The notes beneath the pieces are model-generated. The model was not told the origin of the DNA. It was given only the letters and a program-made list of their open reading frames with translations, and made no database searches. 64,000 bases of DNA, from the NCBI GenBank assembly GCA_963760965.1, contig CAVXEW010000014.1:124001-188000 (forward strand), written 5' to 3'. This document shows positions 1-7,830 of this stretch, piece by piece (within the stretch, counting starts at the first letter, position 1; each line of letters opens with the position of its first letter). The DNA is from Pararhizobium_B sp963760965 (GTDB lineage: Bacteria > Pseudomonadota > Alphaproteobacteria > Rhizobiales > Rhizobiaceae). Both the position numbers and the translations under genes were made by a program.

Positions 1-2
1 TC

Positions 3-1583
3 AATCTGATGCGCCAGTTCCGCATCGTGAACCGTGCCAGCAGCGAGCTCGAGGCGACCGCTATGGAACTGGCCGACGCCTACCGCGCGGCGGAAGCCGG
101 CAACCGCGCGAAATCGGAGTTCATGGCAACGATCGGGCACGAGATCCGGACGCCGCTCAACGCCATTCTCGGGATGGCCGAGCTGCTCAGTCAGTCCCGC
201 CTGGCCGAGAGCGAAATGGAGAACGTCCGGGTTATCACGAGTTCCGGCACGGCGCTTCTCGAGGTCATCAACGAAATACTTGACTTCGCAAAGATCGAGC
301 ATGGCGAGACGTCCCGCGAGAGCCTGCCGTTCGATCCGGCCGCCCTGGTCCGCGAGGCGGTCCAGGTGATGGAGGGACGCGCCCGGGACCAGAACGACCG
401 GATCGATCTGCTGATCGACGACGCAGTCGTCCGGACATGGTATCTCGGCGATCCGACCCATCTTCGACGCGTGATGCTGAATCTCCTCAGCAACGCCGTG
501 AAATTCACCCGCGACGGCATTGTCCGGGTCCAGCTCCACGAGGTCTCGCGCGGCGGCCGGCCCGCGCTGCGCTTCGAAGTGGCGGACAACGGGATAGGCA
601 TTTCGGAAGAGACCCGGCACAGGCTCTTCAATGCCTTCAGCCAGGTCGACGGAACGATCAGCCGCCGGTTTGGCGGGACCGGCCTGGGTCTGGCCATCTG
701 CAAGAAGATCGTCGAGGCGCTCGGAGGCGAGATCGGCGTCGACAGCGCACTGGGCGTCGGCAGCTGCTTCTGGTTCGAGGTGCCAGCCGAACACGTCGCG
801 GCATCGGACGAGACTTCGCGCGAGGCGTCGGGTTCTGCGTGCGAGCTGCCACGCCTCGACCTGCTCGTCGTGGAAGACAATCAGGTCAACCAGCAGGTTG
901 CTCGGCAGTTCCTCGAGAAGCTCGGACAGCGCGTGACCATCGCAAGCGACGGCGAGAAGGCCGTGGAACTCGTCAGGAACCGGCGGTTCGACCTCGTCCT
1001 CATGGACATGCAGATGCCTGTGATGGACGGGATCGCCGCCACCAGGGCGATCCGCGCCCTCGGCGAGGGGCACGACGTGCCCGTCGTGGCAATGACAGCG
1101 AACGCCTCGGATGAGGACAGGCGGCTCTGCCTTGAGGCCGGCATGAACGGCTTCGAGCTGAAGCCGGTATCGATGGCCCGGCTGTCAAATCTGATTTCGC
1201 TCCACGGCCGGGGCGCTCGCGCTGCGGACAGGGTCCCCGTTCAGGCCTCGGAGGCTGCGCCCGACAGCCTTGCCGGCCAGGATCCGCACCGTGTCGCGGA
1301 GCTGGTCGAGGCCATCGGCGAGGACGGCTTCCAACAACTCATGGAAGCCTTTGTCGGCGACGCGGCGGCGCTCATGCGGGAGCTTCAGGCGGCGATGGCC
1401 GAGGACGATGGAGCCCGGCGCGACCGTGCGCTCCATGCAATGAAGGGGGCGGCGGCCAATCTGGGCTTTGCCGAACTCTCCGCGCTCGCCGAGGATTTGC
1501 GCGAGGCGCAGAGGAGTACGGCACGAATGGCGGAACTCTCCGCCGCCATGGCGGCGATCGGCGTCGACGGACAGGCTGCATAG
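3..1583 (+). CDS. Hybrid sensor histidine kinase, 5'-truncated by window edge
   Basis: Cytoplasmic part of a hybrid histidine kinase that would phosphorylate itself and relay phosphate His-Asp-His. The frame is open to the window edge, so the true start and any sensory or membrane part lie outside. Counting from the Met at 9: HisKA with H-box GHEIRTPLN (His44), HATPase_c with N-box NLLSNAVKF, G1 DNGIGI and G2 GGTGLGLAI (about 140-262), receiver domain about 283-395 with phosphoacceptor Asp333 in LMDMQMP, and a C-terminal HPt domain with His476 in HAMKGAAANLG. It sits 10 bases ahead of an HD-GYP response regulator, the probable phosphotransfer partner. The complete HPt domain supports relay to a separate receiver. 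The family call is firm; the signal sensed is unknown. Confidence 0.93.
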   Translation, partial: NLMRQFRIVNRASSELEATAMELADAYRAAEAGNRAKSEFMATIGHEIRTPLNAILGMAELLSQSRLAESEMENVRVITSSGTALLEVINEILDFAKIEHGETSRESLPFDPAALVREAVQVMEGRARDQNDRIDLLIDDAVVRTWYLGDPTHLRRVMLNLLSNAVKFTRDGIVRVQLHEVSRGGRPALRFEVADNGIGISEETRHRLFNAFSQVDGTISRRFGGTGLGLAICKKIVEALGGEIGVDSALGVGSCFWFEVPAEHVAASDETSREASGSACELPRLDLLVVEDNQVNQQVARQFLEKLGQRVTIASDGEKAVELVRNRRFDLVLMDMQMPVMDGIAATRAIRALGEGHDVPVVAMTANASDEDRRLCLEAGMNGFELKPVSMARLSNLISLHGRGARAADRVPVQASEAAPDSLAGQDPHRVAELVEAIGEDGFQQLMEAFVGDAAALMRELQAAMAEDDGARRDRALHAMKGAAANLGFAELSALAEDLREAQRSTARMAELSAAMAAIGVDGQAA

Positions 1584-1593
1584 GGAGCAGGAA

Positions 1594-2664
1594 ATGGCCA
1601 GGAACCTCGATATTCTCATCGTGGAAGACAACCGCACCAACCTGATGTTCATCGAGATGCTGGTGCGGCAGATACCGAACTGCAATGCGTTGACCTACAG
1701 TTCGCCGGTCGACCTCCTGCGCGACCTGGACAGCGTCGATTTCGAGCTCGCGCTTCTCGACTACCAGATGCCCGGCATGAACGGCGTCGACCTGATAAGC
1801 GAGATCCGTTCCGTCGAGCGGCTGTCGGACAGGCCGATCGTCATGATCACTGCCGACAGGGATGCGGCCACACGCATGAGCGCGATCCGGGCGGGCGCCA
1901 TCGACTTCCTCGAAAAGCCGATAGAGCCGGTTGAGTTCAAGACGCGCCTTGGCAACCTGCTGCGACTCTGCGAGGCCCAGAAGCAGCTTGCCGACCGCGC
2001 CGAATGGCTGCGGGGGGAGGTCGAGAAGGCGACGCGTGAATTGCGCCGCCGCGAGGAAGAGATAATCAGCCGGCTGACGCTCGCGGCCGGGTACAAGGAT
2101 CGGGAGACGGCCGGCCACACGTTCCGGATGGCCCGCTACAGCGCACTTCTCGCAGGCGAACTCGGTTTCGATGCGGAATCCTGCCGTGACATCCAACTCG
2201 CCGCTCCGATGCACGACATCGGCAAGGTCGGCATACGCGACGCCGTGTTGCTGAAGAATGACGGTCTCGACGACGATGAGCGGCAGCACATGAACGAGCA
2301 CGCGGCGATCGGTGCCGCGATCCTCGACGGTTCGGATTGCGGCCTCCTGCGGCTGGCCTCCGAAATCGCTGTTTCGCATCACGAGCGGTGGGACGGCAAG
2401 GGCTATCCCTCGGGCCTGTCGGGAACGGGAATCCCGCTCGTCGGCCGCATCGCCGCAGTGGCCGATGTCTTCGATGCCCTGACCAGTGAGCGGCCCTACA
2501 AGGACGCATGGACCACCGACAGGGCTTTCGCATATCTGCGGGAGCAGGCGGGCATCCAGTTCGATCCCGGCTGTGTCGCCGCCTTCGAGCGGATCCGCCC
2601 GAAGATCGAGGAGATCAGGCTACGCCACAGGGACAACGGTTCCAGACGGCTTTCGGCCGCCTGA
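1594..2664 (+). CDS. Response regulator with HD-GYP domain (putative c-di-GMP phosphodiesterase)
   Basis: 356 aa, RpfG-like. An N-terminal receiver domain (about 5-120) carries acidic residues ED at 11-12 and phosphoacceptor Asp56 in LLDYQMPG. A C-terminal HD-GYP domain holds the metal-binding HD pair in HDIGK (207-208) and the diagnostic GYP triad in GKGYP (270-272); residues expected for bis-(3'-5')-cyclic di-GMP hydrolysis are present. The start at 1594 was chosen over an upstream in-frame start because GGAGCAGG precedes it and the receiver domain begins immediately. It follows the hybrid kinase directly, so the two probably form one signalling unit ending at the hairpin downstream. Activity on c-di-GMP is a family inference. 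Confidence 0.93.
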   Translation: MARNLDILIVEDNRTNLMFIEMLVRQIPNCNALTYSSPVDLLRDLDSVDFELALLDYQMPGMNGVDLISEIRSVERLSDRPIVMITADRDAATRMSAIRAGAIDFLEKPIEPVEFKTRLGNLLRLCEAQKQLADRAEWLRGEVEKATRELRRREEEIISRLTLAAGYKDRETAGHTFRMARYSALLAGELGFDAESCRDIQLAAPMHDIGKVGIRDAVLLKNDGLDDDERQHMNEHAAIGAAILDGSDCGLLRLASEIAVSHHERWDGKGYPSGLSGTGIPLVGRIAAVADVFDALTSERPYKDAWTTDRAFAYLREQAGIQFDPGCVAAFERIRPKIEEIRLRHRDNGSRRLSAA

Positions 2665-2704
2665 GCCGACCGGGCGTGCGGGACGCCATGTGCTCGCGAA
2701 GGGA

Positions 2705-2738
2705 AAAGGGCCCGGGCCTGACTGGCCGCGGGCCCTTT
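2705..2738. terminator. Bidirectional rho-independent terminator
   Basis: A perfect 10-bp inverted repeat (AAAGGGCCCG / CGGGCCCTTT) with a further GGCC/GGCC pairing inside, in the gap between the convergent HD-GYP regulator and icd. The A-run on one side and T-run on the other make it usable on either strand. Confidence 0.8.
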
Positions 2739-2769
2739 CGCATTCGTTTCCGGGTTGCTCCGGACAGGC

Positions 2770-3984
2770 CTACCGCGCCATCGCCTTCTGCAGGTTCTCG
2801 TCGATCTTGTCGAGGAAGCCGGTCGTCGAAAGCCAGGCCTGGTCGGGCCCGATCAGCAGAGCCAGGTCCTTCGTCATGAAGCCGGACTCGACAGTGTCGA
2901 CGCAGACCTTCTCGAGCGTCAGGGCAAACTTCGCAAGCGCGTCATTGCCATCGAGCTTGGCCCGATGGGCGAGGCCGCGCGTCCAGGCGAAGATGGACGC
3001 GATCGAGTTTGTAGAGGTCTCCTGGCCCTTCTGGTGCTGGCGGTAGTGGCGGGTGACGGTGCCGTGCGCCGCCTCGGCCTCGACCGTCTGCCCGTCGGGC
3101 GTCATCAGGACCGAGGTCATGAGGCCGAGTGAACCGAAGCCCTGGGCGACGGTATCGGACTGGACGTCGCCGTCGTAGTTCTTGCAGGCCCAGACATAGC
3201 CGCCCGACCACTTCAGGCTAGCCGCCACCATGTCGTCGATCAGCCGATGCTCGTACCAGATCTTGGCCTCCTTGAACTTCGCCTCGAACTCCTTCTCGTA
3301 GATCTCCTGGAAGATGTCCTTGAAGCGGCCGTCATAGACCTTGAGGATCGTGTTTTTTGTCGAGAGGTAGACCGGCACCTTGCGCTGAAGCCCGTAGTTC
3401 AGGGAGGCGCGCGCGAAATCCGCGATCGAGCCGTCGAGATTGTACATGCCCATGGCCACGCCGGCGGCCGGCGCGTCGAAGACCTCGTGCTCGATCGTCT
3501 CGCCGTCGTCGCCGACGAACTTCATCGTCAGCTTGCCCTTGCCGGGGAACCTGAAGTCGGTGGCGCGGTACTGATCGCCATAGGCATGGCGGCCGACGAT
3601 GATCGGCTGCGTCCAGCCCGGCACGAGGCGGGGCACGTTCTTGCAGATGATGGGCTCGCGGAAGATCACGCCGCCGAGGATGTTGCGGATCGTCCCGTTC
3701 GGAGAGCGCCACATCTTCTTGAGCTTGAATTCCTCGACGCGCGCCTCGTCCGGCGTGATCGTCGCGCACTTGACGCCGACGCCGTGCTTCTTGATCGCGT
3801 TGGCCGCATCGACCGTGACCTGGTCGTCCGTCGCATCGCGGTTCTCGACGCTGAGGTCGTAATATTCGAGATCGATGTCGAGATAGGGATGAATGAGCTT
3901 TTCCTTGATGAACTGCCAGATGATGCGCGTCATCTCGTCGCCGTCGAGTTCGACGACAGGATTCTCGACCTTGATCTTTGCCAT
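2770..3984 (-). CDS. icd: NADP-dependent isocitrate dehydrogenase
   Basis: 404 aa, oxidatively decarboxylates isocitrate to 2-oxoglutarate in the TCA cycle, producing NADPH. The sequence is the homodimeric type shared by alphaproteobacteria and eukaryotes rather than the E. coli type: it opens MAKIKVENPVVELDGDEMTRIIW, contains SPNGTIRN (substrate-binding serine region) and the downstream LMTSVL...EAEAAHGTVTRHYR segment typical of the family. Length matches the family norm. Transcribed alone on the minus strand with its own terminator; the 183-bp gap upstream is shared with the divergent RNA methyltransferase gene. Confidence 0.97.
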   Translation of the reverse strand: MAKIKVENPVVELDGDEMTRIIWQFIKEKLIHPYLDIDLEYYDLSVENRDATDDQVTVDAANAIKKHGVGVKCATITPDEARVEEFKLKKMWRSPNGTIRNILGGVIFREPIICKNVPRLVPGWTQPIIVGRHAYGDQYRATDFRFPGKGKLTMKFVGDDGETIEHEVFDAPAAGVAMGMYNLDGSIADFARASLNYGLQRKVPVYLSTKNTILKVYDGRFKDIFQEIYEKEFEAKFKEAKIWYEHRLIDDMVAASLKWSGGYVWACKNYDGDVQSDTVAQGFGSLGLMTSVLMTPDGQTVEAEAAHGTVTRHYRQHQKGQETSTNSIASIFAWTRGLAHRAKLDGNDALAKFALTLEKVCVDTVESGFMTKDLALLIGPDQAWLSTTGFLDKIDENLQKAMAR

Positions 3985-4167
3985 GGAAAAGCCTCGTTGA
4001 TTCTAGCTGGAGACGGCGGACGGACCGCCCGGGATCGGATTTTGCGCTGCTATAGCATTGTGGGTCGGGAAGGCAAAGGCACCGCAACGGCCGGGCTGTT
4101 CCGTTTTGCACGGAACTGTGCCAGTGAGTTCGGCAAGACAAGGACGCCAGAGACGGGACGGGACGGC

Positions 4168-4989
4168 ATGGCAGGAACCGACAGGCAGCGAGATCTTCTG
4201 GCGGAGGGACCGGCGGTGGTCCTGGTCGAGCCGCAACTCGGCGAGAACATCGGCATGGTGGCCCGCGCCATGGCGAATTTCGGCCTTGCGGAATTGCGCC
4301 TCGTCAATCCGCGCGACGGCTGGCCGAGCGAGAAGGCCCGAGCGGCCGCCAGCCGCGCGGATCACGTCGTCGACGGCGCGAAGGTCTACGATAAGCTGGA
4401 GGAGGCGATCGCCGACCTGAATTTCGTCTATGCGACGACGGCGCGCGAACGGGACGGCTACAAGCCCGTACGGAGCCCGGTGGAAGCCTGCCGCACGCTG
4501 CGCGGTCGCTTTGTCGCGGGGCAGGCGACGGGCGTGCTCTTCGGCCGCGAGCGCTGGGGCCTTACCAACGAGGAAGTCGGGCTCGCCGACGAGATCGTCA
4601 CCTTTCCGGTCAATCCCGCCTTCGCCTCGCTCAACCTCGCGCAAGCCGTATTGCTCGTCTCCTACGAATGGATGAAGTCCGGAATGGAGGACGAAACTGT
4701 CACGCCGTTTTCGGGGCCGGAGATGCGCCCTGCGACCAAGGCGGAGATGCAGGGCCTCTACGACCATCTGGAAGAGGCTCTGGACGCGCGCGGCTATTTC
4801 CGACCGGCCGACAAGAGGCCCAGGATGGTCGACAATCTGAGGGCGGTGCTTTCGCGGCAGGGTTTCTACGAGCCGGAAATCCGGGTGCTGCGAGGCGTCA
4901 TCAATTCGCTGGACAGGTTCACGCGCGCCCGGCCGCGGGGCCAGGGCGCCCCGGACCGGGAGGAAGGCGGTTCAGATGGGCGCAACTGA
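4168..4989 (+). CDS. SpoU-class tRNA/rRNA 2'-O-methyltransferase (TrmJ-like)
   Basis: 273 aa. A SPOUT-fold methyltransferase that transfers methyl from SAM to a ribose 2'-OH. The three SpoU motifs are visible: motif 1 around Asn27 (NIGMVARAMANFGL), motif 2 FGRERWGLTNEE (about 124-135) and motif 3 LNLAQAVLLVSYE (about 154-166). Overall it resembles TrmJ, which modifies nucleotide 32 of tRNA; the target here is inferred only. The start at 4168 is the only Met ahead of motif 1. Its end overlaps murI by 14 bases, implying translational coupling. Confidence 0.88.
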   Translation: MAGTDRQRDLLAEGPAVVLVEPQLGENIGMVARAMANFGLAELRLVNPRDGWPSEKARAAASRADHVVDGAKVYDKLEEAIADLNFVYATTARERDGYKPVRSPVEACRTLRGRFVAGQATGVLFGRERWGLTNEEVGLADEIVTFPVNPAFASLNLAQAVLLVSYEWMKSGMEDETVTPFSGPEMRPATKAEMQGLYDHLEEALDARGYFRPADKRPRMVDNLRAVLSRQGFYEPEIRVLRGVINSLDRFTRARPRGQGAPDREEGGSDGRN

Positions 4990-5773
4990 CGGTCCCGTCC
5001 TCTTTCTCGATTCGGGCATCGGCGGCCTGTCGGTGGTCAAGGAGGCCCGCATCCTCCTGCCGGACCGGCAATATGTCTATGTCGCGGACGACGCGGCCTT
5101 TCCGTATGGCGCATGGCAGGAAGAGGCGCTCCGGTCCCGCCTCGTCGACCTGTTCGGCGACCTCATCGCCCGGTTTTCGCCCTCGCTCAGCGTCATCGCC
5201 TGCAACACCGCGTCCACGATCGCCATCTCGGCGCTGCGTGAAGCTTTTCCCCGCGAACTCTTTGTCGGGACGGTGCCGGCCATCAAGCCCGCTGCCGAGC
5301 GGACACGCTCCGGCATGGTCTCGGTGCTCGCGACACCCGGCACGGTGAAGCGCCAGTACACGCGCGACCTGATCAGCACCTACGCGAGCAGGTGTCACGT
5401 CCGTCTCGTCGGCAGCGAGAACCTCGCAACGCTTGCGGAGCAGTACATGCGCGAAGGCTTCGTCGACGAGGCCGCCGTGGCGAAGGAGATCGAGCCCTGC
5501 TTTGTCGAGCAGGAGGGAAGGCGCACCGATATCGTGGTGCTTGCCTGTACGCATTATCCCTTTCTCGTCAATCGCATGCGCAAGACGGCGCCGTGGCCTG
5601 TCGACTGGATCGACACCTCGGAAGCCATCGCCCGGCGCGCGCTTTCGCTTGCCGACCGGTTCCTCGGTCCCGCTCCGGAGAAGCCGGTGCCGGACATGGT
5701 GGTCTTTACGTCGGGGCAGCCGAACGTCGCCGTGCGGCGCCTCATGCACGGTTTCGGCTTCGCAAGCGCCTGA
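4976..5773 (+). CDS. murI: Glutamate racemase
   Basis: 265 aa cytoplasmic enzyme converting L- to D-glutamate for peptidoglycan. The substrate motif LDSGIGGLSV (Asp12, Ser13) and both catalytic cysteines, Cys76 in ACNTAS and Cys191 in ACTHYP, are in place, so an active enzyme is expected. The ATG lies inside the last codons of the methyltransferase gene. Coupling of a SpoU methyltransferase gene to murI is the only operon context visible. Confidence 0.95.
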   Translation: MGATDGPVLFLDSGIGGLSVVKEARILLPDRQYVYVADDAAFPYGAWQEEALRSRLVDLFGDLIARFSPSLSVIACNTASTIAISALREAFPRELFVGTVPAIKPAAERTRSGMVSVLATPGTVKRQYTRDLISTYASRCHVRLVGSENLATLAEQYMREGFVDEAAVAKEIEPCFVEQEGRRTDIVVLACTHYPFLVNRMRKTAPWPVDWIDTSEAIARRALSLADRFLGPAPEKPVPDMVVFTSGQPNVAVRRLMHGFGFASA

Positions 5774-5782
5774 AAGGCGTGC

Positions 5783-5807
5783 GGAACCGGCGGCAGGCTT
5801 CGACGTT
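5783..5807 (+). promoter_or_regulatory. EcfG-type (general stress) sigma factor promoter
   Basis: GGAAC at 5783-5787 and CGTT at 5804-5807 are separated by exactly 16 bases, matching the alphaproteobacterial EcfG consensus (GGAAC-N16/17-CGTT). It ends 25 bases before the ATG of the small Pmp3-like gene and starts just after murI, so that gene probably has its own stress-induced transcript. Confidence 0.75.
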
Positions 5808-5832
5808 TCCCGTCCACACGAAGGGAACGTTC

Positions 5833-5991
5833 ATGGATTTATTGCGCATCTTGCTCGCCATCCTCCTCCCGCCCCTCGGGGTGTTCATGCAGGTCGGAAT
5901 CGGCAAGCAATTCTGGATCAACATTCTACTGACGCTGCTCGGCTATATTCCGGGCATCGTTCACGCCGTATGGGTCATTGCGAAGTACTGA
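5833..5991 (+). CDS. YqaE/Pmp3 family small membrane protein (UPF0057)
   Basis: 52 aa, almost entirely hydrophobic, with two membrane segments (about 4-24 and 29-49) around a short loop. LPPLGVFMQVG and the second helix with GYIPGIVHAVWVI are the family signature. Members are small inner-membrane proteins associated with salt or envelope stress; the mechanism is not established. An EcfG-type promoter directly upstream fits that role. The gene runs tail-to-tail into the DUF4336 gene, overlapping it by 17 bases. Confidence 0.9.
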   Translation: MDLLRILLAILLPPLGVFMQVGIGKQFWINILLTLLGYIPGIVHAVWVIAKY

Positions 5992-6781
5992 CCCTTCCCG
6001 TTGGCGGATGAGCCGCGTCGGCAGGAGCGCTGCCGACGCCCTTCACCCAGGAGAATGCCTCCCTGAGCACCCGCACGCCGTCCGATCGGAACCATTTCCC
6101 GTGGGCTATGACGATCCGGGCAGGGTCGTATGCGATCATCCACTCGATGACCGGCCGCAACTGCTCGTGATGGCGGCGGAAGGTGGCGCGAAGGTCCGCA
6201 GGAGCGCGGCCGTGCGGCGCCATGACGCCGATGGCGCGGTACGTGAGCCGATTCAGCCAGCCGTGCAGCCTTTCCTCCTCGAAGTTCTCGATCAGGTCGG
6301 CCAGGATAAGGGTTCTCGACGGCTTGTGGAAGAAGACGACCTCCTCGAGCACGGAACTGCCATGCGCGATGCGCTGGTCGATCACGTCCGCCCACTCCGG
6401 TGGCGGCCGGTCGTCCAGATCGTCGGTGAAGGCGACCTTCGAGCGTTTGCGAACGCCGGGCGAGGCCCAGACACGGGCCTCGGGAAAGCGGGCCGCCCAC
6501 GATCCGATCGAGACATGGTGGATCTTGTTGGGCGAGACAATGTGCCCGACCGGCCCGAGGGCCTCGATGGCCATGGCCAGCGGTTCGTCCGGCCGGACAG
6601 GCGAATGCAACCAGATCATCCCGTCCGGCAGGCGGACGACCGTCATCCGGGTGGGGAAGGGCCATTTGACGGGAATTCCGTAGCCCCAGCGCAGCACGGG
6701 GCCGTCGACGATCCAGATGTCCGGACCGATGGGCTGCAGCGTCAATTGCGGTTCGTAGGCGTCGTATTTCGGCGTCGTCAT
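5975..6781 (-). CDS. DUF4336 domain-containing protein
   Basis: 268 aa. The sequence pattern (VRLPDGMIWLHSPV, then VGHIVSPNKIHHVSIGSWAARFPEARVWASPGV and LILADLIENF) matches DUF4336 proteins, which look like relatives of the metallo-beta-lactamase fold; function is not known. The start at 6781 was chosen because GGAGGCAGGAGCG stands directly before it; the open frame runs further upstream but that part has no domain resemblance. Monocistronic on the minus strand, divergent from rpsD and overlapping the Pmp3-like gene at its 3' end. Confidence 0.8.
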   Translation of the reverse strand: MTTPKYDAYEPQLTLQPIGPDIWIVDGPVLRWGYGIPVKWPFPTRMTVVRLPDGMIWLHSPVRPDEPLAMAIEALGPVGHIVSPNKIHHVSIGSWAARFPEARVWASPGVRKRSKVAFTDDLDDRPPPEWADVIDQRIAHGSSVLEEVVFFHKPSRTLILADLIENFEEERLHGWLNRLTYRAIGVMAPHGRAPADLRATFRRHHEQLRPVIEWMIAYDPARIVIAHGKWFRSDGVRVLREAFSWVKGVGSAPADAAHPPTGRVSTSQ

Positions 6782-6852
6782 CGCTCCTGCCTCCGGCCCC
6801 CTCGTGCAAGCAGGATAGCACGTGGCGTACTGGCCGATGCGCGTCCATGTCA

Positions 6853-6881
6853 TTGACATTGGCCGCCCGACCGCATATGGA
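6853..6881 (+). promoter_or_regulatory. Candidate sigma-70-type promoter for rpsD
   Basis: TTGACA (6853-6858), 17-base spacer, TATGGA (6876-6881). The -35 is perfect and the -10 weak. It would give a leader of about 170 bases ahead of rpsD that contains the hairpin at 7012-7031. The rest of the gap between DUF4336 and rpsD shows no coding sequence. Confidence 0.45.
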
Positions 6882-7055
6882 CCCGCCAGCGCAGGGCTCG
6901 GGCTCTGCGCATTTGTTTGACGTGTCCCGTGGATGGCAGCCGCAGAGCGTGCGTGGGTCATCCTGTCAGGTCTCGAAAACGGAGGCCAGAGGAGGGCGCG
7001 TTTCCTTCGATCCGGTTTCTCTGGAAACCGGTGCAACTGTTTGAAAGGAAATGCG

Positions 7056-7673
7056 ATGAGCAAGCGCGAATTGTCCAAGTACAAGATCGATCGCCGTATG
7101 GGCGAAAACATCTGGGGCCGGCCGAAGTCCCCTGTGAACCGCCGTGAATACGGCCCGGGCCAGCACGGCCAGCGCCGCAAGGGCAAGCTCTCCGACTTCG
7201 GCGTGCAGCTGCGCGCCAAGCAGAAGCTGAAGGGCTATTACGGCGAAATCCGTGAGAAGCAGTTCCGCAAGGTCTACGAAGAGGCCAACCGCCGCAAGGG
7301 TGACACGCCGGACAACCTGATCGGCCTTCTCGAGTCGCGCCTTGACGCGATCATCTACCGCGCCAAGTTCGTTCCGACGGTCTTCGCAGCGCGGCAATTC
7401 GTCAACCATGGCCACATCAACGTCAACGGTCGCCGGGTCAACATCCCGTCCTACCGCTGCAAGGCAGGCGACGTGATCGAAGTGCGCGAGAAGTCAAAGC
7501 AGCTCGTCACGGTGCTTGAGTCCGTACAGCTCGCCGAGCGCGACGTGCCGGACTACATCGACGCCGACCACAACAAGATGACCGCCATCTACACCCGTGT
7601 CCCGGCGCTTGCCGACGTGCCGTATCCGGTGCAGATGGAACCGAATCTCGTCGTCGAGTTCTATTCCCGCTGA
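7056..7673 (+). CDS. rpsD: 30S ribosomal protein S4
   Basis: 205 aa. S4 is a primary 16S rRNA binding protein that nucleates small-subunit assembly. The N-terminal S4 region (RRMGENIWGRPKSPVNRREYGPGQHGQ) and the S4 RNA-binding domain around LDAIIYRAKFVPTVFAARQFVNHGHINVNGRRVN are clear. The start at 7056 follows GAAAGGAA and gives the family length; an ATG five bases earlier is closed at once by a stop. As in many alphaproteobacteria the gene stands alone, away from the main ribosomal operons, with a terminator after it. Confidence 0.97.
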   Translation: MSKRELSKYKIDRRMGENIWGRPKSPVNRREYGPGQHGQRRKGKLSDFGVQLRAKQKLKGYYGEIREKQFRKVYEEANRRKGDTPDNLIGLLESRLDAIIYRAKFVPTVFAARQFVNHGHINVNGRRVNIPSYRCKAGDVIEVREKSKQLVTVLESVQLAERDVPDYIDADHNKMTAIYTRVPALADVPYPVQMEPNLVVEFYSR

Positions 7674-7703
7674 TCCTCCAGCCGATCTGCCCTGGACTGT
7701 CGG

Positions 7704-7733
7704 AAAGCCGCCCCCGGGCGGCTTTTCGTTTTT
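7704..7733 (+). terminator. Rho-independent terminator after rpsD
   Basis: Stem AAAGCCGCCC / GGGCGGCTTT with a minimal loop, followed by a run of T residues, about 30 bases after the rpsD stop codon. Confidence 0.85.
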
Positions 7734-7830
7734 CCGGACGGCGCCGGCGGGAATGGTCGAAATTGCAATGCGCCGCCATTTTCAATAGGAGCAGGGGAAG
7801 GAAACCCGACTGACCACGCGAGGAAGCCTT

